NCBI GenBank assembly: GCA_015499995.1
Contig: JADNRV010000181.1
Coordinates: forward strand, 37,824-101,823
DNA length: 64,000 nt
Reading direction: 5' to 3'
DNA from: Flammula alnicola
Taxonomy: Eukaryota > Basidiomycota > Agaricomycetes > Agaricales > Strophariaceae
Below the pieces are notes generated by a model, which saw nothing but the letters and a program-made list of their open reading frames with translations, was not told where the DNA came from and searched no databases. Positions 23,061 through 32,472 of the stretch are shown here, piece after piece (the first letter of the stretch is position 1; the number at the start of each line of letters is the position of its first letter). Position numbers and translations under genes: made by a program.

Positions 23061-23325
23061 TGCGAGGTGCTGAAGGGGCAAGATACGAGGCAGGATTACA
23101 CCAAGGTTAGTAATGCACACTGTCGGAGTCAACCATGATTACAATTCAATGTATTTTAGGGCGTACCCCCTTCAACATACCTGGATTGATCAGCAACATA
23201 CTTAGAAGCATGGACACTGGCACATTTACAGTTTGACGCGGCTGAGTACGTCTGTTTGCCTAGAACATGTTCGCAATTCAGCTTTGTAAGACCCTTCACA
23301 AAGGGTAATAGATAGCGATGAAAGG

Positions 23326-23334
23326 CTATAAGAG
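23326..23334 (+). promoter_or_regulatory. TATA-like box of EasG-like copy D
   Basis: ctataagag lies 96 bases upstream of the copy D start, inside the conserved stretch ggctataagagcaagcc. The same stretch precedes copies F (31029-31037), H (34936-34944) and I (36592-36600) at 71-96 bases. Conservation across copies whose spacers otherwise differ supports a core promoter role. Confidence 0.5.
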
Positions 23335-23429
23335 CAAGCCGCTTTTAACGAAGTAGTACTTCACCACCAGCACACTACATTACCACCACTGCATTACCAC
23401 CTCACCATCACACCACCTTTAGGAACAAC

Positions 23430-24384
23430 ATGACAACTCTCATCACAGGCGGAACGGGAAAGACAGGACTTGCTCTGGCGAAATTGCTCCATGCTGCCAA
23501 CCGACCTGTTCTCCTCACATCGCGCGCTGGGAAGGGCCCAGAACCTTTCAAGGCCGTGAAATTCGACTGGTTGGACAAGACGACATATGAGAACCCATTC
23601 AACACCGATCCCAAGATCGATCGTGTCTACATCGTCATACCCGCTATAATCGATACGCTGTCGTACGTTGGGCCATTCATCGACCTCGCCGTGTCCAAGG
23701 GCGTCAAGCGATTTGTCCTTTTGAGCGCCAGCCAGGTAGAGCCAGGCGATGGCCCCCTCGGAAAGGTTCACAAGCACTTATTGGACATTGGGGTCGATTA
23801 CACCGTCTTGCGTCCAACCTGGTTTCAAGGTAAGTCTCCTCCTCGCACCCACTTTCCTTTGTTAACGCTCTTGATAGAGAACTTCGCTACCAATTTCTAC
23901 ATCAGCATACGAGAGTACAATCAGATTTCCTCGGGTACTGGGGAGGGTTGCATCGCGTTTGTTTCGGTCGCCGATATCGCACAGGCCGCATTTGAGGCTT
24001 TGACGGCTGAGAAAAGCCCAAACAAAGATCTGGTGGTCCTCGGGCCCGATCTGTACTCATACGATGAGGTGCATCCATTCCGCGGATGATTCTGCAAGGT
24101 CGAAATACTAACATGACGCATGAGAGCAGGTTGCTAAGCTCTTGTCATCGATCCTTGGAAGAGAAATCACTCACAAGAAGAATTCGACTGAAGAAACAGC
24201 GAAGATCTATGCAGGATTTGGCCTGAGTCCTGAGTATGCGAACGTCCTCGCAGATTTGGAAGCAAATGCTGCGAAAGGAAAGGAGGTGGAACTTTTCAAC
24301 AGCAGTGCAGACAAGAAATTCATCGGGAAGCACACCTTGTTGGAATACTTCAAAGCCAATCGCGAGTTGTGGATCAAGGCCTAG
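23430..24384 (+). CDS. EasG-like NAD(P)-binding reductase, copy D (type 2)
   Basis: Exons are 23430-23829 (400 bases), 23878-24068 and 24130-24384, giving 281 residues. Motifs are TLITGGTGKTGLALAKLLHA, FIDLAVSKGVKRFVLLSASQ and VLRPTWFQ joined to ENFATNF (type 2 signature), then IAFVSVADIAQAAFEALTAE, SSILGREITHKKNSTEETAK and a C-terminal ELWIKA. The 48-base first intron has GTAAGT and a TAG acceptor. It has no in-frame stop and a length divisible by three, so an unspliced message would still encode a protein with 16 added residues. No lesions. It is the partner of copy C in the first unit. The function is that of the family; the substrate is unknown. Confidence 0.87.
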
Positions 24385-25101
24385 GTAGATTCGATAACGT
24401 TAATACAATTTGAAGGAATGTTCATGAACCCGCTGCTATCGATTGCATATTCGCGAAGGATTGGTTGTTTGAGCGGTCTATGGAAGTGAAGCGTGAAGGG
24501 CGTAAACATCGCGCTCGTTGTCTGTGTTGAGTTGAAAGTGTGCCGACAGCCACTGGCGAGGTCATGGCGATCGACTCACGGTAACCACAGATAGCCACCA
24601 CAATTCTTGGGATAAAGTCGTCATAAATATTCTCTATTTTGTGGAAAAATCCCATACTATTCGCACATGTCGTGGAGAGAGGGCCGCCAAAGCCCAGATT
24701 TGGTACACCTCGTTCTGACCGAGGCAGAGAAACGAAATAGCATACTCAAAGCATACGTACTGCTATTCGCTCGTCAGATAATAACATAAGCACTGCGCGT
24801 ATGCAAACATGTTCCGGAGACGTCTCGCCAGCACTGAACACAATTACAGATGTTGAAACGTGCCGAACGGGCAGACGGCTTACGTTCGAGAGCGTTCGGT
24901 ACAAACAGATTCGGATTGAGGCCTGAAGACTGGATATAGATAATCCAAGTGGGTCTCTGAGAAACTGTTGTTTGAAGCTGGCAAGCAGGTCCTGCGAGGA
25001 CACATAATACGTCCAGGTTACGTTGTTGGTGATTCGCATACTGCTGGTGTGTAACTTTGTCGATTCTTCATGAGTTATGGTGTCCTGATGTAAAATTTTA
25101 G
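24385..25101. other. Region between copy D and the LYS2 fragment
   Basis: 3' flank of copy D. It contains an F-box 5'-end remnant (24625-24735) and a promoter-like block (24834-24925) that matches 36350-36440. No intact gene. Confidence 0.45.
24625..24735 (+). pseudogene. Remnant of the 5' end of the downstream F-box gene (after copy D)
   Basis: The stretch attcgcacatgtcg, followed about 35 bases later by cccagatttggtacacctcg, matches the start-codon region and first codons of the F-box gene at 37914 (attcgcacatgtcg, cccagatttggcacacctgc). Homology fades after the first 25 codons. The same remnant follows copies F and H. Confidence 0.7.
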
Positions 25102-25500
25102 TCACGAATATCGATGATTTCATTCGGCGTATGGTCAAGGGATGTGTTCAACTTGGACTCGTTCCCGATGTCAACAACACCATAAACATGGTGTCGACCA
25201 CGTCGCCCGCTGCACCTCTCTGGCAGCAGTTTCGCCTTTACCTTATGCCGCATTCTCCGTTCTTCATCACCGCACGGCCTTTAACCACTTTCAATGGCAT
25301 GCTGTCGACATTGGTGCAATACGGTTTTCCGAAAGAATCGTGCAAATACCTTGTCTGGCGTCGCAAGCTTGAGCAGCACGTTATGGAGGTGGGCGATAAC
25401 GCCCTCTTCCCTCTCCTGCATTTCGTTCTCGACGACCTGCCCACCAGCACGAAGTCTCCCGAGTTGGACAATTCCAATACTACGCCCCTCCTGAGACGCG
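25102..25500 (+). pseudogene. LYS2: Fragment of LYS2-type alpha-aminoadipate reductase (C-terminal reductase domain)
   Basis: Reads VTNIDDFIRRMVKGCVQLGL, then VPDVNNTINMV, TARPLTTFNGMLSTLVQYGF, RRKLEQHVMEVGDNALFPLL and HFVLDDLPTSTKSPELDN. This is the C-terminal part of the NAD(P)-dependent reductase domain of Lys2, the lysine-biosynthetic enzyme that reduces alpha-aminoadipate to its semialdehyde. A likely splice acceptor (ttttag) precedes the block. A frameshift follows NTINMV, because the continuation (DHVARCTSLAAVSPLP) lies in another frame before the first frame resumes. No adenylation or carrier domain is attached. A separate piece of the same kind of gene lies at 32473-33630. Confidence 0.8.
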
Positions 25501-26493
25501 ACGGCGGCGACTTGACATCCTTGCGAGCATGGCGAAGTAGGTGACACCCTTCCATTCGCAGGCGACCGTGCTGTGGAACGCGCGACGTCGTCACGTCGGA
25601 TGCCTTCATTACGGAAACATCTGTCGGTTGGGAAGAGTGCATCAATTTATCATCAACTAAATATGGGAAATATAAAGGCACGCACGCTCCTGCCAGGTGT
25701 TCTAAGTTGTAGAGCTTATCGGGATTTTCGACGATAATTGATTGTAGTCGATGGGATTCAGGATCCTTGAAAGCTTCTTCGACCACTTGATTGGCAGCCG
25801 CGAGGAGGCACTCTTTACCGCGATGCTCGGGTATGATATCAACTCCTATGCTGCATTCACCCATATGAAGCAGGTCAAGGAAGGTTTGTGAAGTCCAGAG
25901 GTAGACAAGGCCAATCGGGTCCAGAGTCTTCCATGGCTAGGGCGGAGGAGCAGGAGGACGCCGGTTTTTTTCTCCTTTCTGCGCTTAGTTGCTTGATATT
26001 CCCTGATCCTTTCTGCGCGCAGTTCGTCTCTGAATTTGATTGCAGAGTCATAGATGAAGGCTTGGACTTGCGGGTCAGTCGGCAAATCTGGGAGTTCCCA
26101 GAGGGGTGTGGAATATACCTCTAGCTCGAGGTATTCGCGTCCGAATTCTTTGTCAAACACGGGAGGTTCGGTCTGGGAATGGATATCCATTGGCGCGTAG
26201 AGCATGGGTTCGGCTGACGAAGATGGTTTTTCCTGAAGATGACTCGAGGATCCTTCATTAGGCCAATTGAGATAATCGACGGGATCCTCGTGAGCCTTGC
26301 GAGAACCAGCGGGATCGTAAGAGAATAGCCCGCTTTCCGGGCGATGAGTAATGAGGAAAGGCGAAGGAGGTTCCGGGAATTTACCCTTGCTTGCGTAGAT
26401 AGGTAGCACACCATCCTCTTCGTGGGCAGGAAATAATGATTCCTCTGAATCTTCCTCTAGCTCTCTAGCTCGGCCAAGAAAGCTTCTCTCCAT
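25482..26493 (-). pseudogene. Disrupted gene with a GNAT-like C-terminal domain
   Basis: The upstream part (start taken at 26493) is a Pro/Glu-rich stretch ending LPTDPQVQAFIYDSAIKFRD ELRAERIREY; no family recognised. The downstream part contains CSIGVDIIPEHRGK, the acetyl-CoA-binding turn of GNAT enzymes, then EEAFKDPESHRLQSIIVENP and, in yet another frame, GVTYFAMLAR near the end. Going from one part to the next requires a change of frame at the A-tract near 25970, where the continuing frame also has a TAG, and another near 25560. I read this as a pseudogene; unusual introns are an alternative. Its 3' end overlaps the end of the LYS2 fragment on the other strand. Confidence 0.45.
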
Positions 26494-26648
26494 AGGAGAA
26501 TCTTTTCTTGCTCTGACTGAGTCGGAGGTGAATTATGTGAGGAGCCAGAATTAGACGATGTTTCTACGGGCATGGGTCCCAGACGCGCATAGAGGAATTA
26601 CTCGCTGCACTGGACATGTTGGAGGTCGGAGGGCTCTATACTTACGAA

Positions 26649-27017
26649 TCAGCAGCTGTAAATTTGAAGATTAATACGAAATCTACTTACCGTTGCTCGA
26701 GAGGACGCAGGGTATATCAACTCTGATATGTCCTCTGATTCAGGCTCTCCTTCGGCGTCCGGATCCTCGTCGCTCAGCTCTTCTTCCTCGACTGGCGTAG
26801 TAGTCGTCTCAAGCATGACGACTCCAAAAAAATGGGCGCAGGACGCAAACGATAGGAAATCTTCCGGATTTGATGTTTCGACTGTGGTCTTCTGCATCTC
26901 CTTGAAATACGACTGCAGCAGGCCAATGTTATCATCTTGGCTCACTAGACACCGAGTAATGTATTTCCTTTCCGCGATCTTGGGTGGAGGCTTGACCAAA
27001 GGCATCGTTTCGGGCAT
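26649..27017 (-). CDS. Unrecognised acidic protein, possibly the 5' exon of the disrupted gene
   Basis: Starts MPETMPLVKPPPKIAERKYI and contains RCLVSQDDNIGLLQSYFKEM, followed by the very acidic run EEEELSDEDPDAEGEPESED. A GTAAGT donor directly after SSRAT (about 26690) and a second GTAAGT ten bases into the next exon suggest real introns, so the listed end is not the true C-terminus. I could not connect it in frame to the next coding block at 26493. I do not recognise a family. Its 5' flank is interrupted at 27231 by the cyclin duplication. Confidence 0.35.
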   Translation of the reverse strand: MPETMPLVKPPPKIAERKYITRCLVSQDDNIGLLQSYFKEMQKTTVETSNPEDFLSFASCAHFFGVVMLETTTTPVEEEELSDEDPDAEGEPESEDISELIYPASSRATVSRFRINLQIYSC

Positions 27018-27230
27018 AGGTGAGGGTGGGGAAAGGAAGGGCCTTGGTGGGCGTCTGTTGGCTGAAGTGGGAACAGATAAGTGTCATCGGAACTGCCTCG
27101 AGGAGTGATATGTGACTCGTGGTCGTCATCTGGCTGTATTGATACCAGCACCATAGGGTCCATTTCCCCATTTACGGAACGCTCAAGCTCAATATAGCCG
27201 TGTGAGCAAGTATAAACCGGATGTACTCTT

Positions 27231-28445
27231 TCATGTAGTCTGGGTTGGGCATCGTAGCCAATTAGACATATATGAGTCAAAATGAAAGCATTGTGATGGA
27301 AGACATATACCTCGATTTCCTTCAAGTACACGCAGACATCCGCGACAAATTCGCTGACCATCAGTGGGTCGTCCCAGTCCTCCGCGTCCAAGTCATCCCA
27401 CAGCTGCACGTTGGACGAGGAAGGCTCGACGGCCTCGAGTTCCGAGGCAACCTCAGTGTCTGCCTCTGCTTGAGAATCGTCGATACATTTTGCGTGGACG
27501 ACGGGCTTCTCGTCGGCATGACGTCTCTTGAACACGCGTCCCGTTTCTTCGTCTTTGTGCGGCTCGATCGCGGGCTTAGCATCGGTGGTGACCTGGGTCT
27601 CCGTCTTCGACACGGTGGTGCTCTCGCTCGGAGCCCTGAACACCAGACGCCTGGAGGCAGCAATGCCGGCTAAGCGTCTGGCCGGGGGTTTAACAACCGT
27701 TTTCTGTTTTGCCGCTGCAGCTTCCTTCAAATTTTCCGTCGTTGTCGTCTCCTTGCACTTGCCGGCTACGACAGCAGCCTTTGCATTGTTGTTGCCGACC
27801 AAGCCAGTAACCTCCACCTCCACTTCCGTCTTCCTCTTCACACCCGTCTCCTTCTCATCCATCCCGGTTTCTACGATTTTGGCCTTCGAAGCCGCTGTAG
27901 ACGCGGTGGCACGGGTAGTCGCGGAAGCGGGTGGTGCCACCTCCCAACACCGATTTTGCGCGCGAGGTGACAATTCTCGACGGTCGTGTGTTGGCATTTT
28001 CGTTATCCTTGGTAGAACGTGCCACTCTCGTCGTCCTCCTCATCTAGACAAATATGATGCCCAGTCAAGACTTGTTTCATTAAAGACAGTGCATAAACTT
28101 ACTGGGATGGAGGACATCTTCCTCCGTCTCGGAGAATCAGTGATAGTAGGCGAATGTTAAGCTATGGTTGGAGGTGTCGCAAAGTGTCAGGAATAAAGAG
28201 GAAACGAACTGGTGATGATGAAAGCAGGAACAAGGCTACCGAATAGATTCGAATGGTCAAATTTGGAGGGGACGCGTTGGTCACGTGGGCGCGCGTCGCG
28301 TACTAACATCGTCGAACGAGAGCGCGCGTAACTTCTTGTGCCTTTTGTCTCCTGTTCGTGCCACGACCTAGAGACACAATAATGAATCTATTCAGCTCTC
28401 TTTATTACTAAATATCCTAATTTCTTATTTTAAAAATGAGAATTT
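27231..28445. repeat. Segmental duplication of cyclin 5' half and promoter (source 18133-19390)
   Basis: DNA identity extends beyond the coding part into the promoter, up to the shared ctctttattacta(a/g)(a/g)tatcctaat stretch, and stops at about 28445. Orientation matches the source. The left junction falls inside the cyclin box exon, at tttcatgtagtctgg. The right junction meets the inverted block 28446-28626 with no gap. Confidence 0.85.
27232..28117 (-). pseudogene. Truncated cyclin copy (N-terminal half only)
   Basis: Duplicate of the cyclin gene at 17172-19047. It keeps the MSSIP first exon (start 28117), the low-complexity region and LWDDLDAEDWDDPLMVSEFV, but ends at MPNPDYMKE, the first residues of the cyclin box, where homology stops at about 27231. 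A frameshift at the GGGTT stretch (about 27935) moves the early part (ARSTKDNENANTRPSRIVTS) out of frame with the rest (TTRATASTAASKAKIVETG). Without a cyclin box it cannot bind a Cdk. Any product would be an N-terminal fragment. Confidence 0.85.
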
Positions 28446-28626
28446 TTCGTGAACCTGTTCCATAGTACGCAAATCGGCGCACTGCTAGACGTGCTGCTGC
28501 GTCGACGTCCCGGTTGAATTCATCCATCTGCTTCTAATCCGTTTAATAATCAAATCGGATCTGTTTATACCGAACACTCTAGGACACATTGGGACGCGTA
28601 AGCCGATGTTCATCATGATTGAATAT
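28446..28626 (-). repeat. Inverted copy of block 20897-21072
   Basis: Reverse complement of the sequence upstream of EasG-like copy C; begins tttcgtgaacctgttcca and retains gtttataccgaacac. It is fused directly to the right end of the cyclin duplication, marking a rearrangement breakpoint. Confidence 0.75.
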
Positions 28627-28982
28627 TGACCCAATATGTCTACTAATTTGGGGTAATCCGCCTCAACTCATTCTCACCCGGCGTGAATCAAGGCCTTTAC
28701 TTAATTATTTCTGACAAAGGGAAGATGTTGCAATCAAAAACATATACGCCAGTCCACTGGAAAAGACTACCACTTACCCATTATGGTTGGCCAAATGCAC
28801 CATAACTTAAAATAGCCCCCCCGCTCACACTCGGTTCCCCCCACAGACGGTACCTTCGGTTTATTGGCTCAGCAGCAATAAATAGCTAAAGAAAGGCGGT
28901 TACAAGAGCAAGCAACTTTCAACAACCCCCGATAACTCACCACCCACCACGCCACAACCGCACCATCACCACAACTAGGAAC
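28627..28982. other. Promoter region of EasG-like copy E
   Basis: The last 125 bases (aaaggcggttacaagagcaagcaactttcaac and on) match the equivalent region of copy C. The block upstream of them, 28640-28850, is unique and has no recognisable content. Confidence 0.45.
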
Positions 28983-29943
28983 ATGACAACTCTTATCACA
29001 GGTGGGACAGGGAAGACAGGACTTGCCCTTGCCAAACTTCTCCATGCTGCCAAACATCCTATTCTCCTCACATCGCGTGCTGGGAAGGCGCCTGAGCCTT
29101 TCAAGGCCGTGAAATTCGACTGGTTGGACAAGACGACGTATGAGATCCCATTCAACGCCGATCCCAAGATCGATCGCGTCTACATCGCCGTACCCCCTAT
29201 TTTCGACATGCTGTCGTACGTTGGGCCATTCATCGACCTCGCTGTGTCCAAGGGCGTCAAGCGATTTGTCCTCTTGACCGGCAGCCAGGATGAGCCAGGC
29301 GATGGCCCCCTCGGCAAGGTTCACCAGCACCTCTTGGACATTGGGGTCGATTACACCGTCTTGCGTCCGACCTGGTTCCAACGTAAGTCCTATCCTTGAG
29401 CGCGCTTACCCGTTCTTTCTGACGCTCATGCCCACCACAGAGAACTTCGGTGTATTTTTCTACTTCAGCATCCGAGAGGGCAACGAGATTTTCTCGGGTG
29501 CCGGCGACGGTCGGCTCGCTTTTGTTTCAGTCGAGGATATCGCACAGGCAGCGTTTGATGCGTTGACGGCAGATAAAAGTCCCAACAAGGATCTCATGGT
29601 CTTCGGGCCTGAGTTATATACATATGACGAGGTGTGTCGACCTCGTAGATAATCAAGGCGTGCAGAAATATTAAAATACTGAAAACAGGCCGCTAAACTC
29701 CTGTCATCGATCCTAGGAAGAGAAATCACTCACAAGAGGCTCTCGATTGAGGAACTGGAAAAGCTCTATACCGGGTATGGCATGAGTGCAGAGTATGCCA
29801 GCTTGCTTGGCACAGCGGAGGCGAACGTCGGAAAAGGCAAAGAGGAGGAGCTTTTCAACGCGAGTGACGACAAGAAATTCACCGGAAAGCACACTTTGTT
29901 GGAATACTTTCAAGCCAACCGTGAGTTGTGGACCAAGACGTAG
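28983..29943 (+). CDS. EasG-like NAD(P)-binding reductase, copy E (type 1)
   Basis: Exon 1 is 28983-29382 (400 bases) and exon 2 starts at 29441. Exon 3 ends TLLEYFQANRELWTKT at 29943. The product is 281 residues. Motifs are TLITGGTGKTGLALAKLLHA, FIDLAVSKGVKRFVLLTGSQ, VLRPTWFQ joined to QNFGVFF (type 1) and LAFVSVEDIAQAAFDALTAD. It is very close to copy C, including the third exon MSAEYASLL; differences include AAKHPILLTS for AANRPVLLAS and QDEPGDGPLG for QVEPGDDALG. No lesion. It pairs with copy F, whose start lies 2,142 bases downstream. Confidence 0.87.
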
Positions 29944-31124
29944 ATAGTTGACATAGTTTGAATGTAACATTTGAAGACTTGTCATTGTCGATAGTGCCTT
30001 TGAAAAGAATCACTTTATGACTTGAAGCCGGGGGAGGGGTTCAGGTAAACCGACGTTGACTCAGGCGGTCAATGTTCCTGACATGGAGTCATTTTCGGGG
30101 TGGTTTGGTTGACGAACGCGCCTAGCGAGATGGTGTAATAATGGATCGTGGCCGGTCGTGGAAAGATAAGATCCAGATGGGGCGCAGTATTTTGCGAGAA
30201 GAATGGGCGGAGAGAGGCGTTAGATCAGCACTCGTATGTAACACATCTTCTGGATAATGTGGATTGCGACATCTTGACATCGTTGGACGCAATGAATTAT
30301 TAAGGATCCGCTCCTGCGGGGGAAGACTCGCTGCGCCATCCTTAGTTGGTGGGTACTGGAATAATAAAGTTATAAATTAAATGTTTCGAGGATGTAGTAC
30401 GTGTAGTTGGGCCACCCCAGAATTTCGAATTCATTTCTACATTTGCGAACCCCCTAAGACCCAAACAGTACTAAAAAGTTCAAAATGATAATTTTCGAAA
30501 TCCAACAGAAACATGATCATTCCACCGTCGGCAAGTTATCCTGTTATAAGCTCACCGTCATAAAACACTGAAAAACAGTATGTAGCAGGTCCAAAAAAAC
30601 GCGGAGTTTTTTTGCACAAAGCCATAGAATACGATCGATTGGACTCCACGAGAGTGATATGAAATGAACAAAGCCAGAGGCATCCGTTTCGGAAATGGAT
30701 TTGGCTGTGTTTGTCCACCGGGCGCCCTGGGCAGGCAGGGCAGCGGCCAGCCCTTAGAAAATGATGCTCGCTTCGTTCGCAATTACAGGCGTTGCGAGGT
30801 GCTGAACGAGGCAGGATTACACCAAGGTTAGTAACGCACACTGAGTCAACCGTGTGCAGCTTACGATTCAATGATATTCGGCGGCTGTTCCCCTTCAACA
30901 TGATTGATCAGCAAAAGAATTAGAAACATGGATCTCTGGACCAATTTGATCGCGTCTACTTGCCTGGAACATGTCCACAGTTCAGCTTTGTAAAACCCTT
31001 ACAAAGGGCAATAGCGATGAAAGAGGGGCTATAAGAGCAAGCCACTTTCAAAGAAGCTGTCCTACTTCACTACCAGCACACCACCGCATTACCATCTCAC
31101 TACCACACCACCTCTAGGAACGAC
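29944..31124. other. Spacer between EasG-like copies E and F
   Basis: No gene. Homologous along its length to the spacer 33815-35031 between remnant G and copy H, and both contain the 483-base insertion described separately. The last 270 bases are the type 2 promoter region, with a TATA-like ctataagag at 31029-31037. Confidence 0.6.
30294..30776. mobile_element. Insertion-like 483-base block flanked by a cgcaat direct repeat
   Basis: The block sits between two cgcaat copies (30288-30293 and 30777-30782). The C-D spacer has only one copy of this site (gcgcaattacag, about 22877) without the block. A second copy occupies the same site in the G-H spacer (about 34178-34665). I found no long terminal inverted repeats and no protein, so its class (SINE-like, MITE or other) is open. 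Confidence 0.5.
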
Positions 31125-32074
31125 ATGACAACTCTCATCACAGGCGGAACGGGGAAGACAGGACTTGCTCTGGCGAAACTGCTCCATGCTGCCAACCGAC
31201 CTGTTCTCCTCACATCGCGTGCCGGGAAGGCACCCGAACCTTTCAAGGCCGTGAAATTTGACTGGTTGGACAAGACAACATACGAGAACCCATTCAACAC
31301 CGATCCCAAGATCGATCGTGTCTACATCGTCGTACCCGGTGTTTTTGACACGCTGTCGTACGTTGGGCCATTCATCGACCTCGCCGTGTCCAAGGGCGTC
31401 AAGCGGTTTGTCCTCTTGAGCGTCAGCCTGTTAGAGCCAGGCGAGGCACCCCATGGAAAGGTTCACCAGTACCTCTTGGACATTGGGGTCGATTACGCCG
31501 TCTTGCGTCCAACCTGGTTTCAAGGTAAGTCTCCTCCTCGCACTCACTTTCCTTTGTTGACGCTCCGATAGAGAACTTCGCTTCCAACTTCTACATCAGC
31601 ATCCGAGAGCACAACCAGGTTTTCTCGGGTACTGGGGAGGGTCGCATCGCATTTGTTTCGGCCGCCGATATCGCACAGGCCGCATTTGAAGCTTTGACGG
31701 CTGAGAAAAGCCCCAACAAAGATCTGGCCGTCCTCGGGCCCGACCTGTACTCATATGATGAGGTGCGTCAATTCTGCAGACGATTCTGCAAGGTCGAAAT
31801 ACTAACATGACGAGCGCAGGCTGCTAAGCTCTTGTCGTCGATCCTCGGAAGAGAAATCACTCACAAGAAGAGTTCGACTGAAGAAACGGCGAAGATCTAC
31901 GCAGGATTTGGCCTGGCTCCTGAGTATGCGAACTTCCTCGCAAACTTGGAAGCAAATGCTGGAAAAGGAAAGGAGGTGGAACTTTTCAACAGCAGTGCGG
32001 ACAAGAAATTCATCGGGAAGCACAGCTTGTTGGACTACTTCAAAGCCAATCGCGAGTTGTGGATCAAGGCCTAA
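31125..32074 (+). CDS. EasG-like NAD(P)-binding reductase, copy F (type 2)
   Basis: Exon 1 is 31125-31524 (400 bases), and a 47-base intron is followed by exon 2 from 31572. Exon 3 ends SLLDYFKANRELWIKA at 32074. The product is 281 residues with TLITGGTGKTGLALAKLLHA, FIDLAVSKGVKRFVLLSVSL, GKVHQYLLDIGVDYAVLRPT and WFQ joined to ENFASNF (type 2), then IAFVSAADIAQAAFEALTAE. Unlike copies D and H, intron 1 is one base shorter, so intron retention would end the frame. No lesion in the spliced frame. It forms the second pair with copy E. Confidence 0.87.
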
Positions 32075-32289
32075 GTAGAGTCAGATAGTGTTGCTACAAT
32101 TTGAAGGAATGTTCATGGACCCGCTGCTATCGATGGCATATTCGCAAAGGATTGGTTGTTTGAGCGGTCTATGGAAGTGAAGCATGAAGGGCCTAAAACC
32201 TCGAGCTTGTTGTCTGTGTCGAGTTGAATTGTGCCCACAAGGTTTTGGCGACTCGCGATAACCACAGATATAAGCAACAGTTCTTGGGA

Positions 32290-32395
32290 TAAAGCCGTCA
32301 TAAATATTCTCTATTTTGTGATAGAGTTCCGTACTATTCGCACATGCTGTCGAGAGAGGGCCTCCAAAGCCCAGATTTGGCAGAAACAAAATAGT
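32290..32395 (+). pseudogene. Remnant of the 5' end of the F-box gene (after copy F)
   Basis: Contains ttctctattttg, attcgcacatg and gcccagatttggca in the same order as the start region of the F-box gene at 37890-37970. It is cut off shortly after, where the LYS2 fragment begins at about 32473. Confidence 0.65.
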
Positions 32396-32472
32396 ATACT
32401 CAAAGCATACGTACCACTTACTATTCGCTCATCAGATAACATAAAAAATGCGTGTATGCAAAGTTCAAACAT

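Larger units (their letters stand above)
22175..23429. other. Spacer between EasG-like copies C and D
   Basis: Corresponds to the E-F and G-H spacers but carries two sequences of its own: a block of about 430 bases bounded by an 11-base inverted repeat (22377-22806) and a small element with terminal inverted repeats (22897-23060). The last 350 bases are the type 2 promoter region. No coding sequence. Confidence 0.55.
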
